Shown: positions 9,170 to 19,050, counted from the stretch's first letter. The stretch: DNA of 64,000 nt from DYRB01 sp963709645 (GCA_963709645.1 CAVPXP010000021.1:136271-200270), one strand, 5' to 3'. Notes: generated by a model from the sequence alone, not told the origin. Translations and numbers: made by a program.

Positions 9170-9334
9170 CTTAGGCGATTTCTGTCAGATCATGCACCAG
9201 CTAGCTTGTCTTTGCGCCCGCCTTTCTCGTCGCGCCAGCAGTCACATAGCCCAGCTATGCTTCCGCCGGTACTCCTTGAAGGCGGACGTCAATTCGGCGC
9301 CAGCTGGTACATGATTCTCCGGCAATCGCCTTAG
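9170..9334. repeat. Long inverted-repeat (MITE-like) element
   Basis: Arms at 9170-9205 and 9299-9334 match in about 27 of 36 positions when one is reverse-complemented; shared blocks are AGGCGATT, ATCATG and ACCAGCT. Pairing extends further inward (CCGCCTT on both sides). The right arm runs into the stop codon of the TIR-FHA gene. No transposase frame fits in the 165 bp, so this is a non-autonomous element or a long transcription-stop hairpin. The rest of 8991-9330 holds nothing recognisable. Confidence 0.55.
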
Positions 9335-10119
9335 TCGATCTCTCGTACGTGCATCTGCACATTACCGATGTCAATGACGTCTCCGACCGTGAGGGGATGG
9401 CTGGGCAACACCTGCTTTTGGTTGACAAAGGTTCCATTCGCGCTGCCAAGATCCGTCAGTGTCAGCGCGATCTTCCCGCCAGACCGGCCGACCGAAATCT
9501 TGGCGTGCTGGCGAGATATGCAATCGTCATTGATCTGCAGGTCGACATTCTCGGAACGTCCGATAATCGCCCCATGCCGGATTTGCAGCCGTTGCTCGAA
9601 ACCCGACCCGACCCGCGGCTGTACGAAAAACAAAACGCTGGCCTGTCGGTACGCGGGGATAATCGTGGTTGGCTGAGGGTCCACAATGGAGCCGTGCTGG
9701 ACCGCAGACAGCGTCAGCGACTCGGGCGGCACACCCAGGATAAGCGCCAGCAATCGTTGGCCCGCACGGTCAGCATCCCTGCGGAAATCGATAAATTGAA
9801 CGGTCCCGAGTTTTAGGTGGACTTCGCCGGGTTCGCAGGTCCTGGTCATCAGCGGGATAACACGTCCACGCATATGCTCCAGGGCCCAATGAGTCTCTGC
9901 CTGAACCCATTCCGACCTTTGGGCGTCAGGTGACAGGACGACGATAAACCAGTCGGCTTGCACCAGCGCCTCACGGATTTGCCTTTGCCAGTCGTTAGCC
10001 GTTCTGATGTGGGTTGCGGAGCACCAGGTGATTACGCCCTGCCCGCCAAACAATGGCTGGAGCTGGTTGCGAACAAAATCAACGTCCTTGCTCGAATGAC
10101 TGATGAAGAGCCGGGTCAT
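9331..10119 (-). CDS. TIR-FHA fusion protein
   Basis: I place the start at 10119 (MTRLFISHSSKD); the open frame extends upstream to 10230 but that part has no domain character. Residues about 1-115 are a TIR domain: FISHSSKDVDFV, WFIVVLSPDAQRSEWVQAE with the Glu at the position of the TIR NADase catalytic residue. Residues about 165-260 are an FHA domain with the phosphothreonine-binding signature GRS, SRQH, and SANGTFVN. FHA domains are targets and readers of T6SS kinases, so this protein may link threonine phosphorylation to a TIR activity. It is convergent with the tag operon and next to it. The TIR may be an adaptor rather than an enzyme. Confidence 0.85.
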   Translation of the reverse strand: MTRLFISHSSKDVDFVRNQLQPLFGGQGVITWCSATHIRTANDWQRQIREALVQADWFIVVLSPDAQRSEWVQAETHWALEHMRGRVIPLMTRTCEPGEVHLKLGTVQFIDFRRDADRAGQRLLALILGVPPESLTLSAVQHGSIVDPQPTTIIPAYRQASVLFFVQPRVGSGFEQRLQIRHGAIIGRSENVDLQINDDCISRQHAKISVGRSGGKIALTLTDLGSANGTFVNQKQVLPSHPLTVGDVIDIGNVQMHVREID

Positions 10120-10600
10120 GGTCGTCGGAATCGCCCTGCCTGCAGTTCGTCGGCTGAGCGCATGGGGTCCAGGCGGACAACGGCTTTCTGGCGGTTTTCG
10201 CTGTTCAGGGGGCACCGGGAAACAGCGCAATCGATGGCCGCTGGTGGCGCGTACTGCGACGCGGGACTCGTCTGCATCGACTTCTGCTTCAAAGTGGGAG
10301 ATCCGGTTTTCGGCTGGTTCCCCTTAAGACCTGCCAGCTGATTCCCCTTGGAGAGCCGGCTTCGCCGTCGGCAGACTCGTTCACGACCCAAAGGCGCAGA
10401 TCGAAGAGCTCGCGATTTGATGGTGCCGGACAGGGTTGTGCCACGGGGACGCTGCAGGTGCACCTCAAGGCCGATACAAGCGGTTATTGGGGTCGCATCG
10501 CAAAGGGATCGACCGACTGGCATTCTCACTACCCCTCGTGTTGTATGATTGTTCTCATCCGCGCGCTGAGGCAGTACGATTCGCTGGATCTTCGACCATG
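10120..10600. other. Stretch without a supported gene
   Basis: Upstream of the TIR-FHA gene. Open frames on both strands exist but none has domain or codon character. A promoter for the minus-strand TIR-FHA gene must lie here; I cannot point to a specific -35/-10 pair. Confidence 0.4.
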
Positions 10601-10758
10601 CTAGGGAAACGCTGATTAAAGCGTTTCCCGTGCGGGCCACGGAGGGCCAGCCATTTCCAACGGCGCTAAGCCGTTGAAAATGGAGCGCTCCACGAGTCGC
10701 GCCTCGGGGAGCGCGAGCTGATTCAAGCCAGGGATGGCTTTAATCAGCATCTCCCTAG
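10601..10758 (+). repeat. Dispersed MITE-like repeat, copy 1 (complete)
   Basis: About 158 bp bounded by CTAG on both sides. Terminal inverted repeats of about 20 bp (GGGAAACGCTGATTAAA at the left, TTTAATCAGCATCTCCC at the right, 18/20 when paired). Internal blocks ACGAGTCGCGCCTCGGG and GAGCTGATTCAAGCC recur at 13993-14144 (inverted) and 21738-21849. CTAG may be a 4-bp target duplication. No coding capacity. Confidence 0.75.
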
Positions 10759-10874
10759 CGGTCGGACGGGGGCGGCGCAGCTGGGCGGCGGCCTCTCGGT
10801 GACGTGCTGAAGTCTAACTGGTTTCCCCAGCATTTTTACCATAATCAGGTGTAGCTGACTGCATAGGGGGAGTG

Positions 10875-11652
10875 ATGTTCGATCTGTCCGTGACGACAAC
10901 CAAGCTTGTCTGGCGTCGCCCCCGCATTTGCGGCTGCCGTGATTCTGATGGGAGGGTGCGTCAGCACCGGGGATCGGGTTGGCGAGTCCGTCTCCGGTGC
11001 CGGGTCCTGGATGAGCGGGCTCACCGGCGGGGCGTCCACGACGGCTGCACCGGACAGTTCGCTCACCCCTGCCGAACAACGCCTGCGAAAACAGAGCCAG
11101 GCGTTCCAGAAAACGGTGTGGGAAGGGGTCCTGATCGGCGCCAGCGCTGGTGCGCTGTTGGGCATCTTCCAGGGTAAGGATACAGAGGGGATCCTCAAAA
11201 GGGCCCTGATCGGCGGGGCAGTGGGCGGCCTGGCCGGGGCCTACGTTGCCAGCAAACAGAAGCAATACTCGGACAAGGAGGACCAGCTCGATTCGATGAT
11301 TGCTGACGTGCAGCAGTCGAACAAAGAGACCGAGGAGCTGATTGGCAGCGCGCGGCAGGTCCTGGCCGAAGACAAGCGTCGCCTCGCCTCCGTGCGGAGC
11401 CGCTACAAGGCAGGGCAGGCCTCGGAGGCGGATCTGACGAGTACCCGCAGTCGTGTTTCGGAGAACGAGGCCGTGGTTAGCCAGGCCACCAAGGGCGCGC
11501 GGGAGAAATACTCCATGTTCGAGGGCGCCGAGCGGGAGTACCGACAGCAGAACCCCGGCACAGATACAGCTGGCCTGCAGAAGGAGCTCCGGGCCTATAA
11601 CCAGCAAATCGAGACCCTGGATGGCCTCGCGAACACGGTCTCGGCAGCCTAG
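10875..11652 (+). CDS. Glycine-zipper lipoprotein, frameshift in signal peptide
   Basis: An ATG at 10875 preceded by GGGGGAGT gives MFDLSVTTTKL, and the continuation SGVAPAFAAAVILMGGC lies in another frame from about 10906; a one-base change near 10907 joins them into a normal lipoprotein signal ending in lipobox LMGGC. The mature part has a double glycine-zipper membrane region (GASAGALLGIFQG and GGAVGGLAGAYVAS) followed by a coiled-coil of about 130 residues (DKEDQLDSMIADVQQS, LRAYNQQIETL). It is followed 10 bp later by another lipoprotein gene. Position near the tag operon makes a TagQ-like outer-membrane lipoprotein role conceivable, but no specific similarity was recognised. Confidence 0.65.
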
Positions 11653-11662
11653 GGAGCTGGCA

Positions 11663-12241
11663 ATGAAGCGATCCGATGGTGGCAAGGGCACGGACTCCAG
11701 GTTGTACGCTGCGGCCTCGGCCATGGGGCGCTGGCGCGGCTGGGTCCTATCTGCCGGCATCTCCATCTTTGCGGCCGGGTGCGCGACCAGTGTCGATCCC
11801 CACGAGGGCGGCTTCGTGAGCGGGGTCGTGGGCCTGGCTGGCGGCGGTTACCAGCGTCGCGTCGACGAGCGGGAGGGCGTCCACCAGGGCGAGCTGAGTG
11901 CTCAGCAGCGGCTCAATGCGCAGGCGAGCGCGCTCGAGCAGGAACGGGCTCAGGTGAGAGGAGACCTGGGGCGTGCACAGTCCCGCCTGGCGAACCAGGA
12001 GCGCAGAATCGCCGCAGAGCGCTCGCGTCTGAGGGCCGAGAGCAAGAGCTCTGCTACCCAGGCGAGCCTGCACCGACTCGATCAGGCACAGGCACGCGTA
12101 ACGAGTACTAAAGATCAGCTGCGGGGGGTTCGGCCGGACGAGCAGCCAGTGACGGACCTCAGGACCAGATCCCAGGGAATCCAGAAGGAGCTGGACGAGA
12201 TCGACAGCATGGTGAGCGTGGTGTCCGGGAGCCGGTTCTAG
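11663..12241 (+). CDS. Coiled-coil lipoprotein
   Basis: Start at 11663 follows AGGGAGCTGG. The N-terminus has a long positive region, a hydrophobic stretch (WVLSAGISIFA) and lipobox AAGC, then GFVSGVVGLAGGGYQRR and a heptad-patterned coiled-coil (QRLNAQASALEQERAQVR, RLANQERRIAAERSRLRAE). About 192 residues. It shares the lipoprotein plus Gly-rich plus coiled-coil layout of the gene just upstream and presumably works with it in the envelope. Function unknown. Its stop codon is the first base of an inverted-repeat element. Confidence 0.6.
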   Translation: MKRSDGGKGTDSRLYAAASAMGRWRGWVLSAGISIFAAGCATSVDPHEGGFVSGVVGLAGGGYQRRVDEREGVHQGELSAQQRLNAQASALEQERAQVRGDLGRAQSRLANQERRIAAERSRLRAESKSSATQASLHRLDQAQARVTSTKDQLRGVRPDEQPVTDLRTRSQGIQKELDEIDSMVSVVSGSRF

Positions 12242-12404
12242 GAGCCTGTCGGACTTAGGGGGATCGTCGCGAGGGAGTGGGAGAGCGAGACCATTTTGTT
12301 CCGGCTTTGAGGCGCATAGTGGGCTCTATGTAACGACATAGCGGGGGCAGAATGGGCCGTTCTCCCACTTCCGCAGTAGATTCATCCTGAGTCCGACAGG
12401 CTCC
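12241..12404. repeat. MITE-like element with 15-bp perfect terminal inverted repeats
   Basis: GGAGCCTGTCGGACT at 12241-12255 and its exact reverse complement at 12390-12404. Beyond the 15 bp the arms stay related for about 30 more bases (GGGAGTGGGAGAGC against GGAAGTGGGAGAAC). No transposase frame fits. The element begins at the last base of the preceding gene's stop codon. Confidence 0.7.
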
Positions 12405-12719
12405 CGGCATCCGCGCTCCCCTCGCCGCTTTCCCCGATCCCGGGGAGCATCGCCGCCGTCCCCACTCGGGTGTCGTATTCATGATCGGCGTGAAGCGCCT
12501 GCAGACTGAGGATACCGCTCGACAACTGGAGCTGTTTGCCCTTGGGGTAAATTAGCCAGATGACGGTCAGGCCTGCGTATTTAGGGGACTGCCTGGACAA
12601 AGGCGAAAGCCGTAGGCTATGTGCGGCGGGCCCGCAATGTTAGGATTCCGAGCAGTCCTCTCTTGCTCATGCGGCAGGGCAGGAGATCTCACGACCACGC
12701 AGGCGCCGGGCAACCCAAA
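12405..12719. other. Stretch without a supported gene
   Basis: Between the inverted-repeat element and the FGE-fold gene. No gene, RNA or clear regulatory site recognised on either strand. Confidence 0.4.
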
Positions 12720-13812
12720 GTGTCATTCGATTCTACGAAACCCATTGCCGTCTCCCTGGCGCTGATTGTCGTGCGTCGCTGGGCTCTATGCCGATCCGGC
12801 CCTCTGCGGACTCCGGCGCGACGCCGAAGAAGACCGGCGACCTCGGGTTCTGGGAGGAGCTCGCCTTCTGGGAGACCGTCAAGAACAGCAAGGACCCGTC
12901 AGAGTTCGAGGCCTATCTGGCCACCTACCCCACCGGGCGCTTTGCGCGCCTTGCCGAGATACGGATCAAGGCGCTGAAGAGGCAAACCGCACCGGCATCG
13001 GGGAGGAGTCCACAGGTCCCCATCCGATGGCGGCGGACCTGCTGGCGGCATGTCGGCGGGTCGGCCGGGACAACGGATCGCTGCGGGCGACGGGGCGACC
13101 GAGCACCTTTCGGGATTGCGACGCATGCCCGTTGATGGTGGAGGTACCGGCAGGCACCTACCTGATGGGCTCCGACCAAGGCCGCCCGGACGAGAAGCCT
13201 AGACACGAGGTCCGCTTCGCCCGCCCATTCGCGATCGGCGTCTACGAGATAACACTCGCCGAATGGGACGCCTGTCTGCGCGAGGGCGGCTGCCGCTTCA
13301 GCCCCGAGGCGGGCGCTGACGGTCGCCTGCCTGCCAGCAATCTGAGCTGGGACGACGCACAAGAGTATGTCGCCTGGCTCAGCAAGAAGACGGGTCATGC
13401 GTACCGATTGCCGACCGAGGCCGAGTGGGAGTACGCAGCCAGCGGGGGCAAGACGACGGCCTATTGGTGGGGCGACGAGGTCGGCAAGGGTAACGCGAAT
13501 TGCAGTGACTGCGGGAGCGACTGGGATGGCCGCGGCCCGGCTCCGGTCGGATCTTTCGCGCCCAATCCGTTCGGGCTCTACGACGTCCACGGCAACCTGT
13601 GGGAATGGACGATGGACTGCGTGAATGGCTCCTACAAAGGAGCACCCGTCGACGGCTCGGCCTGGCTTCGGGGCGATTGCATCGCGCGCATCCTGCGCGG
13701 CGGCAGCTGGAATCTGGGGGCTGACTACATGCGAACGACCCGGCGGAATCATTACGACCGGGACGTTCGCTACTACCTGCACGGTTTCCGGGTCGTCCGG
13801 TCCATGCCCTGA
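12720..13812 (+). CDS. FGE-fold (SUMF1/PvdO-type) protein, several frameshifts
   Basis: The C-terminal 230 residues form a complete FGE-sulfatase fold: VEVPAGTYLMGSD, YEITLAEWDACL, NLSWDDAQEYVAWLS, RLPTEAEWEYAASGG, GLYDVHGNLWEWT, RILRGGSW and HGFRVVRSMP. The N-terminal part lies in other frames: a GTG at 12720 begins VSFDSTKPIAVSLALI (signal-like), and 12845-12990 encodes FWEELAFWETVKNSK...SEFEAYLATYPTGRFA, the short helical module often found between caspase and FGE domains. At least two one-base changes (about 12765 and 13000) are needed to join them. Function may be as a signalling FGE-fold partner, like TagR, or a metal-dependent modifying enzyme. Confidence 0.7.
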
Positions 13813-13834
13813 TCCCGCGACCTGATCGGGGCAT

Positions 13835-13871
13835 GGCGGGCGGCTGCGATGCCCTGTATCGCCAGCCCGCC
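13835..13871 (+). terminator. GC-rich hairpin after the FGE gene
   Basis: GGCGGGC at 13835-13841 pairs with GCCCGCC at 13865-13871, 23 bp downstream of the FGE stop. There is no T-run after it, so this is a weak candidate for a transcription stop. Confidence 0.3.
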
Positions 13872-13992
13872 AGTTGCCTGCGGACATCTCCGTCCAGACC
13901 GCTACGCATGACCCTCGCCGCCGTCGCCGCGGCCGCTATCGCGGACCCTCCAGGACCTGCGAGAGTTTCATGCAGACCTCGATTCCGAACCC

Positions 13993-14144
13993 CTAAGGAG
14001 ATGCTGATGAAAGCCATCCTGGCTTGAATCAGCTCGCGCTCCCCGAGGCGCGACTCGTGGAGCGCTCCATTTTCACCGGCTGAGCGCCGTTGAAAATGGC
14101 GGGCCCTCCGTGCCCCCACGGGAAACGCTTTAATCAGCGTTTTC
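13993..14144 (-). repeat. Dispersed MITE-like repeat, copy 2 (inverted)
   Basis: Reverse-complement copy of the element at 10601-10758: begins CTAAGGAGATGCTGATGAAAGCC, contains CGAGGCGCGACTCGT and ends CGCTTTAATCAGCGTTTTC. It lies between two genes of opposite direction. The terminal CTAG is altered. Confidence 0.72.
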
Positions 14145-14179
14145 AACGTAATGCTCGCCCTGGACGGCGCCGGCCATTC

Positions 14180-14850
14180 TCAGGGCACGGTGATGGTGAT
14201 CCGCTCTGACATCACCGGCGGCGTGTGCGGGATGTGATTGGCATCGCCCAGCAGCAATTGCAGGGTGTGCTCGCCCTTGGGTAGTGTCAGGTGATACTCG
14301 GTCTGGCCACGGCCGAAAGTGGACAAAGTTGTCACTCGCAGGGATCGGCTGATCCAGTGGCGGTAGGTCCGTATCGATCAGCAGGTGATGATGGCCCGGT
14401 ATGGGCCTTATCCACGCCGGCAGGCGCCGTACCCATCCCGTGCAGTCCGAACAGGACGACGAAATCGCCCCCAGGGATTACCTCGCCATCCTGCGGCCAA
14501 ATGATGTACGCAAAGGCATCCTCTGGAGCCTCGGTCGGTCCGCCTTTCAAGCTGGGTGTACTCGGTTCCAAGGAACCGCTCCCTCGGTCGACTCGAGCAG
14601 GTGACCATAGACGAAGCCCATCTGCCCGCTGTTCAAGCGAACCTGGTGCCAGTTGCCTCCAGCGGCGCTTCCGATCACCCGGACGCTGGTTGCCCTGTTT
14701 GAGGTAACCGATCTTCTGGGAATTGGTGGTCGGCGCGGCCCTGATGTTCGAGTTGGCCGTCGCCTGGTACATCTTGCCCGAATCCTCTGCGCTCAGCGGG
14801 AAGGCAAAAAGAACCGAGGTGATCGCCGCGGTGATGAGGCTTCGTTTCAT
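14180..14850 (-). CDS. Exported SH3-DUF4399 protein, frameshifted
   Basis: Start 14850 (MKRSLITAAITSVLFAFPLSAE) has GGAGCC just upstream and a clear signal peptide. An SH3-type domain follows: MYQATANSNIRAAPTTNSQKIGYL, whose second half (SAAGGNWHQVRLNSGQMGFV) is in another frame from about 14690. A third stretch FAYIIWPQDGEVIPGGDFVV and the end HTLQLLLGDANHIPHTPPV belong to a DUF4399-type domain. At least two or three indels are required. Likely a periplasmic protein of about 220 residues. It is the last gene of the minus-strand caspase/sensor/kinase group. Confidence 0.6.
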
Positions 14851-15102
14851 GGGGTTGGCTCCTTTGGTCATTGCTATCGTTATTGCTGCGTCTTGAGCAA
14901 ACGCAGATTAAACCGGCACTCACCGCGAGGCGGCGTTGCCGGCCGAGTCGGCAGGCCCCTCAGGTGCAGTTCCGGGTGCGCGGGGACCGAACCCAAGAAT
15001 GGGCCGAATGCCGGGACATGACCGGAAACGCTCCAGCCGCACCCCGATACCCGGCAGAGTATGGGCGGGCCCGCACGCCACAACAACCTTGGGGATCTCG
15101 CG

Positions 15103-16692
15103 TCATTGCATGTAGTCGAGCGCCTGTCGGAGCCCCAGCAGACGCTCATCGTCCGGATTCATTCTCAAACCAGTCTCAATCATTCGGCGAGCGTCGTCGA
15201 TCGCCCCCTGCCTCAACATTGCGTCGGCGGACAGGAACACCTTGTTGGCTGCGTTTATTCGCCCAATCGTAACCAGGGCCTGCGTGGCTTGCGGGTGCTC
15301 CGGGTCGAGGTCCAGGACCCGGCTGTAGCTCTCGAAGGCGTTGTCTCCCGGCGGATCGGTCAAACGGCCGGCCTTCCATTGACGTCTCGGCCTGGTTCAG
15401 CAATGTTTCGAACCCGTTGCTGTCCGCCGGCTATAGGCCGTCGGGAGTATCCGCAAGCAGGGGTCCCCCGCCGGGGGTGCGCCTGGTCTCAACGTGAGCC
15501 GTCGGCGCCCCCGGTGGCAGACCCTCGGGTGTCGGCAGCAGGGGTCTGGCGCCCTCATCCGACGCGTGCGGCAGGGCACCAGGCACGGCGTCTTGGGCGT
15601 CGCTCGGCGGTACTGAGGGCGTCGCCGGTGCTTCTGGGATCGGTGTGAGAAGGCCGCTATAGCCGATGAAGGCCGCGATCCCCATAAGGCCCGCGATGCC
15701 GATCAAGGCGACCGCCAGCCCAAGGCGGCGTCTCGCGCGCCGATTCCGGAGGGGCTCCACTTGGGCCGGGGCAACCCGGCGATTCGGCGTCGTTTCTGGG
15801 ACTCGCGACAGGACGACGGTCGTCGTCGGAGTCGGACGGGGAGCACGCACCGATGTCGTCGTGCGGGATGCGCGTCGATGACCCGGAGCAGTTCCTCGGC
15901 TGACGCCATCCGATCCTCTGGCTTCTTGGCCATCAGCCCCTCGATGACGGGCTGGAACCGATCCAGGCGTTCGGGCAGTTCCGGGATCGGATCGTTCGCG
16001 TGCTTCAGCGCCAGCGCAAAGGGGTCCGGCGCCGAATAGGGCAGGGTACCGGTCAGCATCTGCCAGAAGAGGACGCCGAGGCTGTACAGATCGGACCGGT
16101 TGTCCACCTCGTCTCCCAGGGCCTGCTCCGGACTCATGTAGCCGACGCTCCCGACCGTCACTCCGGTGGAGGTGAGCTTGGTCTCGTTCCCGATCGTCTT
16201 GGCGATGCCGAAGTCGGTCAGCACCGGCGCCCCGCTGTGCGTGAAGAGGACATTGCCCGGCTTGATGTCGCGGTGCACGATCCCTTGTCCGTGCGCGTAC
16301 CCGAGGGCATCGGCCAGACACTTCACGATATACAAGGCGTATTCGAGCGGTAATCCATCGCGGATTTTCTCCTTGAGGGTACCGCCAGCGAGATAGGTCA
16401 TAGACAAGTAGTGGAAACGGTCCGATGCTCCAATGTCGTAGACGGTCACGATATTGGGGTGGGAGAGTTTGGCGATCAGACGCCCTTCGTTCAGGAACCG
16501 CCGGCAAAAGTCCGCGTCGGCCATCAGGATCTGACTCATTACCTTCAGGGCTACATGCCGGGACAGCGAATCCTGGACCGCCAGGTAAACCGTCGCCATG
16601 CCGCCTGCGCCGAGGACGGCTTCCGTCGTGTACCCCGCGATCTGCGGCAGTTGTGCCGGGTCTACGTCCACCGTTCGTCCCTCTTCAGGCAT
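15103..16692 (-). CDS. Ser/Thr kinase with TM and TPR tail, frameshifted
   Basis: Starts at 16692 (MPEEGRTVDVDPAQLP), 4 nt after the stop of the upstream kinase. Kinase motifs: LGAGGMATVYLA, HVALKVM, VHRDIKPGNVLF, LTDFGIAKT, YMSPEQALG. After VIDAHP (about 15900) the frame changes; the continuation carries a TM segment (LGLAVALIGIAGLMGIAAFIG) and a Pro-rich linker, then, after more changes near 15430 and 15370, a TPR-like tail (FESYSRVLDLDPEHPQATQA, RRMIETGLRMNPDDERLLGL). The whole is a membrane kinase with an outward TPR domain, an architecture common in proteobacterial signalling kinases. Indels are probably sequence errors. Confidence 0.75.
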
Positions 16693-16696
16693 GCTT

Positions 16697-18120
16697 CTAG
16701 CCCTTGTCGCGTCGGGCGATGAAGGCGGCGCGCTCGACTGCGGACCCGATCCGGGCTGCAAGCAGATCCCAGAGCTCCTGCCGGCTTCGCGCCTGCGCCA
16801 GCGCCCGCTGCACCAGTACCTTGGCGATCGGTCCCAATGTCTCGGCGAGTGCACGCCGGGCACGCTCGATCTCGTCTGACGTGATCGAGGACGGCGGTGG
16901 GGGCTGGGACCGGGCGGGGATGGAGAGGGGGAGGCGGAGGGGGATGACGACTGGGACTGCTTTGACGCGAGCGAGGGGCTGCCGGTCGCACCGCTGCGGA
17001 CGGCCTCCAGTGCCTCTGACAGGAACTGCCGACGGTCGTCCGGGCGATCGATCCGCTGCGCCAGCACATCGCAGAGCGCTTCCGCGGACGTGGCAGTCGG
17101 GAGCAAGGTTTGCACCAGGTACCGAGCAATCGGGCCGAGGCGGTTTGCAAGCCGTCGCTCGATGTTGCTCAGTAGCACTGGGTCGAACGCGCTTCCGCCG
17201 GAAGACTGCGGCGACGCGCTCTGGGCACGGACCGCAATCACGGTCTTGTCGATGGTGGCCGCCGGCGACGACTGGGGAACGGCCTGTCCAATCGCCTCGC
17301 GCAGGGCGTCCGCCATGACGCTGGCGGAGGCATAACGGTCTTCCGGTGCCTTCTCCAGCGCCCGTTGAATCACCGCGCTCACGGCAGGGCCGGCGACTGC
17401 CTTGACCTCGTCACCCCCGGCGGGTGGATCGCGCAGCAGGCGGCAGGCGATCTCTGTGAGATTGCGCCCGGGAAAGGGACGCTCGCCGGTCAGCATCTCC
17501 TGGAGCACGATCGCCGCGGAGAACAGGTCACTGCGCTGGTCCACTGGACCGCCGCAGCATTGCTCGGGCGACATGTAGCGGGGGGTGCCGATCGCCATGC
17601 CGTCGAGCGTCAGATTCGAGGTGTCGAGCCGCGCGACGCCGAAATCCGTAACCTTCACCCCCCCGCCGGTCACGAGGAGGATGTTTCCGGGTTTGATGTC
17701 GCGGTGCACGATGCCGGCGGCGTGCGCGCAGGCCAGGGCATCCAGCACCTGAAGGATCACGTGGACGGCGGCGTTCGGGGCGAATCGCTCACCCTGTGAC
17801 ATTGCCGTGTCGAGACCCACCCCGTCGACGTATTCCATCACGAGGAAAGGGTTCTCCTCATGCAGGGCGTAGTCGAAGATCGCGACGATGCAGGGATGGT
17901 TGCACCGCCCGACTGCCTGGGCCTCCCGCTGGAAGCGCTCCACATAGTCCTGTCGTTCCTTGCCCTCCAGCAGCTCCGTGCGCACCAGCTTGATCGCGAC
18001 CTTGCGGTCGATCACTGCATCGTGGGCCTCGTAGACGACGCCCATCGCACCGCCGCCGAGGGTTCGTACGACCCGATAACGGCCGATGTTGGGAGGTGTG
18101 GTCGCGCGTCCGTTGATGAT
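16697..18120 (-). CDS. Ser/Thr kinase with duplicated C-terminal helical domain
   Basis: Kinase motifs: RTLGGGAMGVVYEAHD, KVAIKLV, VHRDIKPGNILL, VTDFGVARL, YMSPEQCCG. The true start is unclear: the frame runs back to about 18120 (IINGRATTPPNIGRYRVV), overlapping the sensor gene's stop without an ATG/GTG. After the kinase are two related helical units, NRLGPIARYLVQTLLPTATS...LCDVLAQRI and ETLGPIAKVLVQRALAQARS...LWDLLAARI, the second in another frame from about 16950 (a Ser/Pro-rich tract). The stop is TAG at 16697-16699, so the long open frame that seems to fuse two kinases is an artefact. No TM is seen, so this one may be soluble. Confidence 0.72.
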
Positions 18121-18993
18121 CAGCTCTCCAACATTTTCATCGCATTCTCGAGGCTGCGGCGCATCCGGTTGAAGGAGGTGCCCAAAGAGGCGATCTCGTC
18201 ACGCCCTTTCGGTTCGAATCTCCGGGGCGCTCATGTTGCCCGTGCTGATCTCGTCGGCGATGAGCGACATCCGGCGCACCGGCCGAACGATCAGGGTGGT
18301 CAGCAGGATGTTGAGCAGCACCATGACCACCAAAAAGACCACCGCCAAGCCGCCCAGCGTGAGCTTGAGCGTATTGTTGGCCCGGTCGAGCGCGATTTGC
18401 AGCGGTACCGTTACGACCTGTACGCCGACGACCTCGTTCAGCTTCCACCCGAATCCATTGGCTGCCCCGTACAGGTCGATCAGCGTGGCCGGCGCCTCCG
18501 CTGGCGTCGAGTGGCAGCTCAGGCAGGCCGGGTCTTTGAGCCGGATCGGTTTGGACAGCGACAGGGTTGGCCCCAGCGCGGATTCCCGCGTGCTCACGAG
18601 CTCGGTCAGCTCCTGATCGCGCGTGAATGCGCCGATGATGTCCGCCTCCCAATCCGTCGCTCGGTCCGCGGGGTTGGTGGGGTTCAAGGATGCCTCCTTG
18701 TACGTGTAGCTCGGCAACTGCTCCAGCTGGATGCGCATATTCGTCTGCGCTGCCCAGGAGGGCACGGTGTGTGGCAGGAAGCGCAGCTTGCTCTGCTCTG
18801 CCAGCAGTGGCGTGATTTCCTTGACCGTATAGGTGCGTACTGCCGAGGCGGCACTCATCATGATGGACGCCTCCCGAAGCACCTCCCGGCGCGCCTCGTC
18901 GTTCGCGATCCGATAGAGGAACGTGGCCGCCAACAGGAGTCCTACGACAAAGGCTCCGAGCATTGCCAGGTTGAATTTCGTTTTCAGGCTCAT
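18120..18993 (-). CDS. Periplasmic c-heme (Tll0287/DUF3365-like) sensor with HAMP
   Basis: N-terminal TM (FNLAMLGAFVVGLLLAATFLY), an extracytoplasmic domain of about 170 residues with a c-type heme site CLSCH, a second TM (LGGLAVVFLVVMVLLNILL) and a HAMP-type segment (VRPVRRMSLIADEISTG). After about 18200 the frame changes and continues as GRDEIASLGTSFNRMRRSLE to a stop at 18120. There is no histidine-kinase or cyclase domain after the HAMP; the signal presumably passes to the adjacent kinase, whose gene overlaps. Family knowledge: DUF3365-type heme domains sense redox or gases. Confidence 0.75.
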
Positions 18994-19050
18994 TCTGTCG
19001 TTATCCCTTGTGCGATTGTTGGATCGATTGGTGGTCCCAGCTGAGCGAGG

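Noticed and set aside
10116..10640. Minus-strand open frame overlapping repeat copy 1
   Set aside because: No domain, crosses the MITE-like element and includes the start region of the TIR-FHA gene in another frame.
15703..18045. A single 780-residue open frame with two complete kinase domains
   Set aside because: Another frame supplies the natural end of the first kinase (stop at 16697) and the second kinase has its own ATG 4 nt later; the fused frame crosses a Ser/Pro-rich tract with implausible residues. It is two genes plus an indel.
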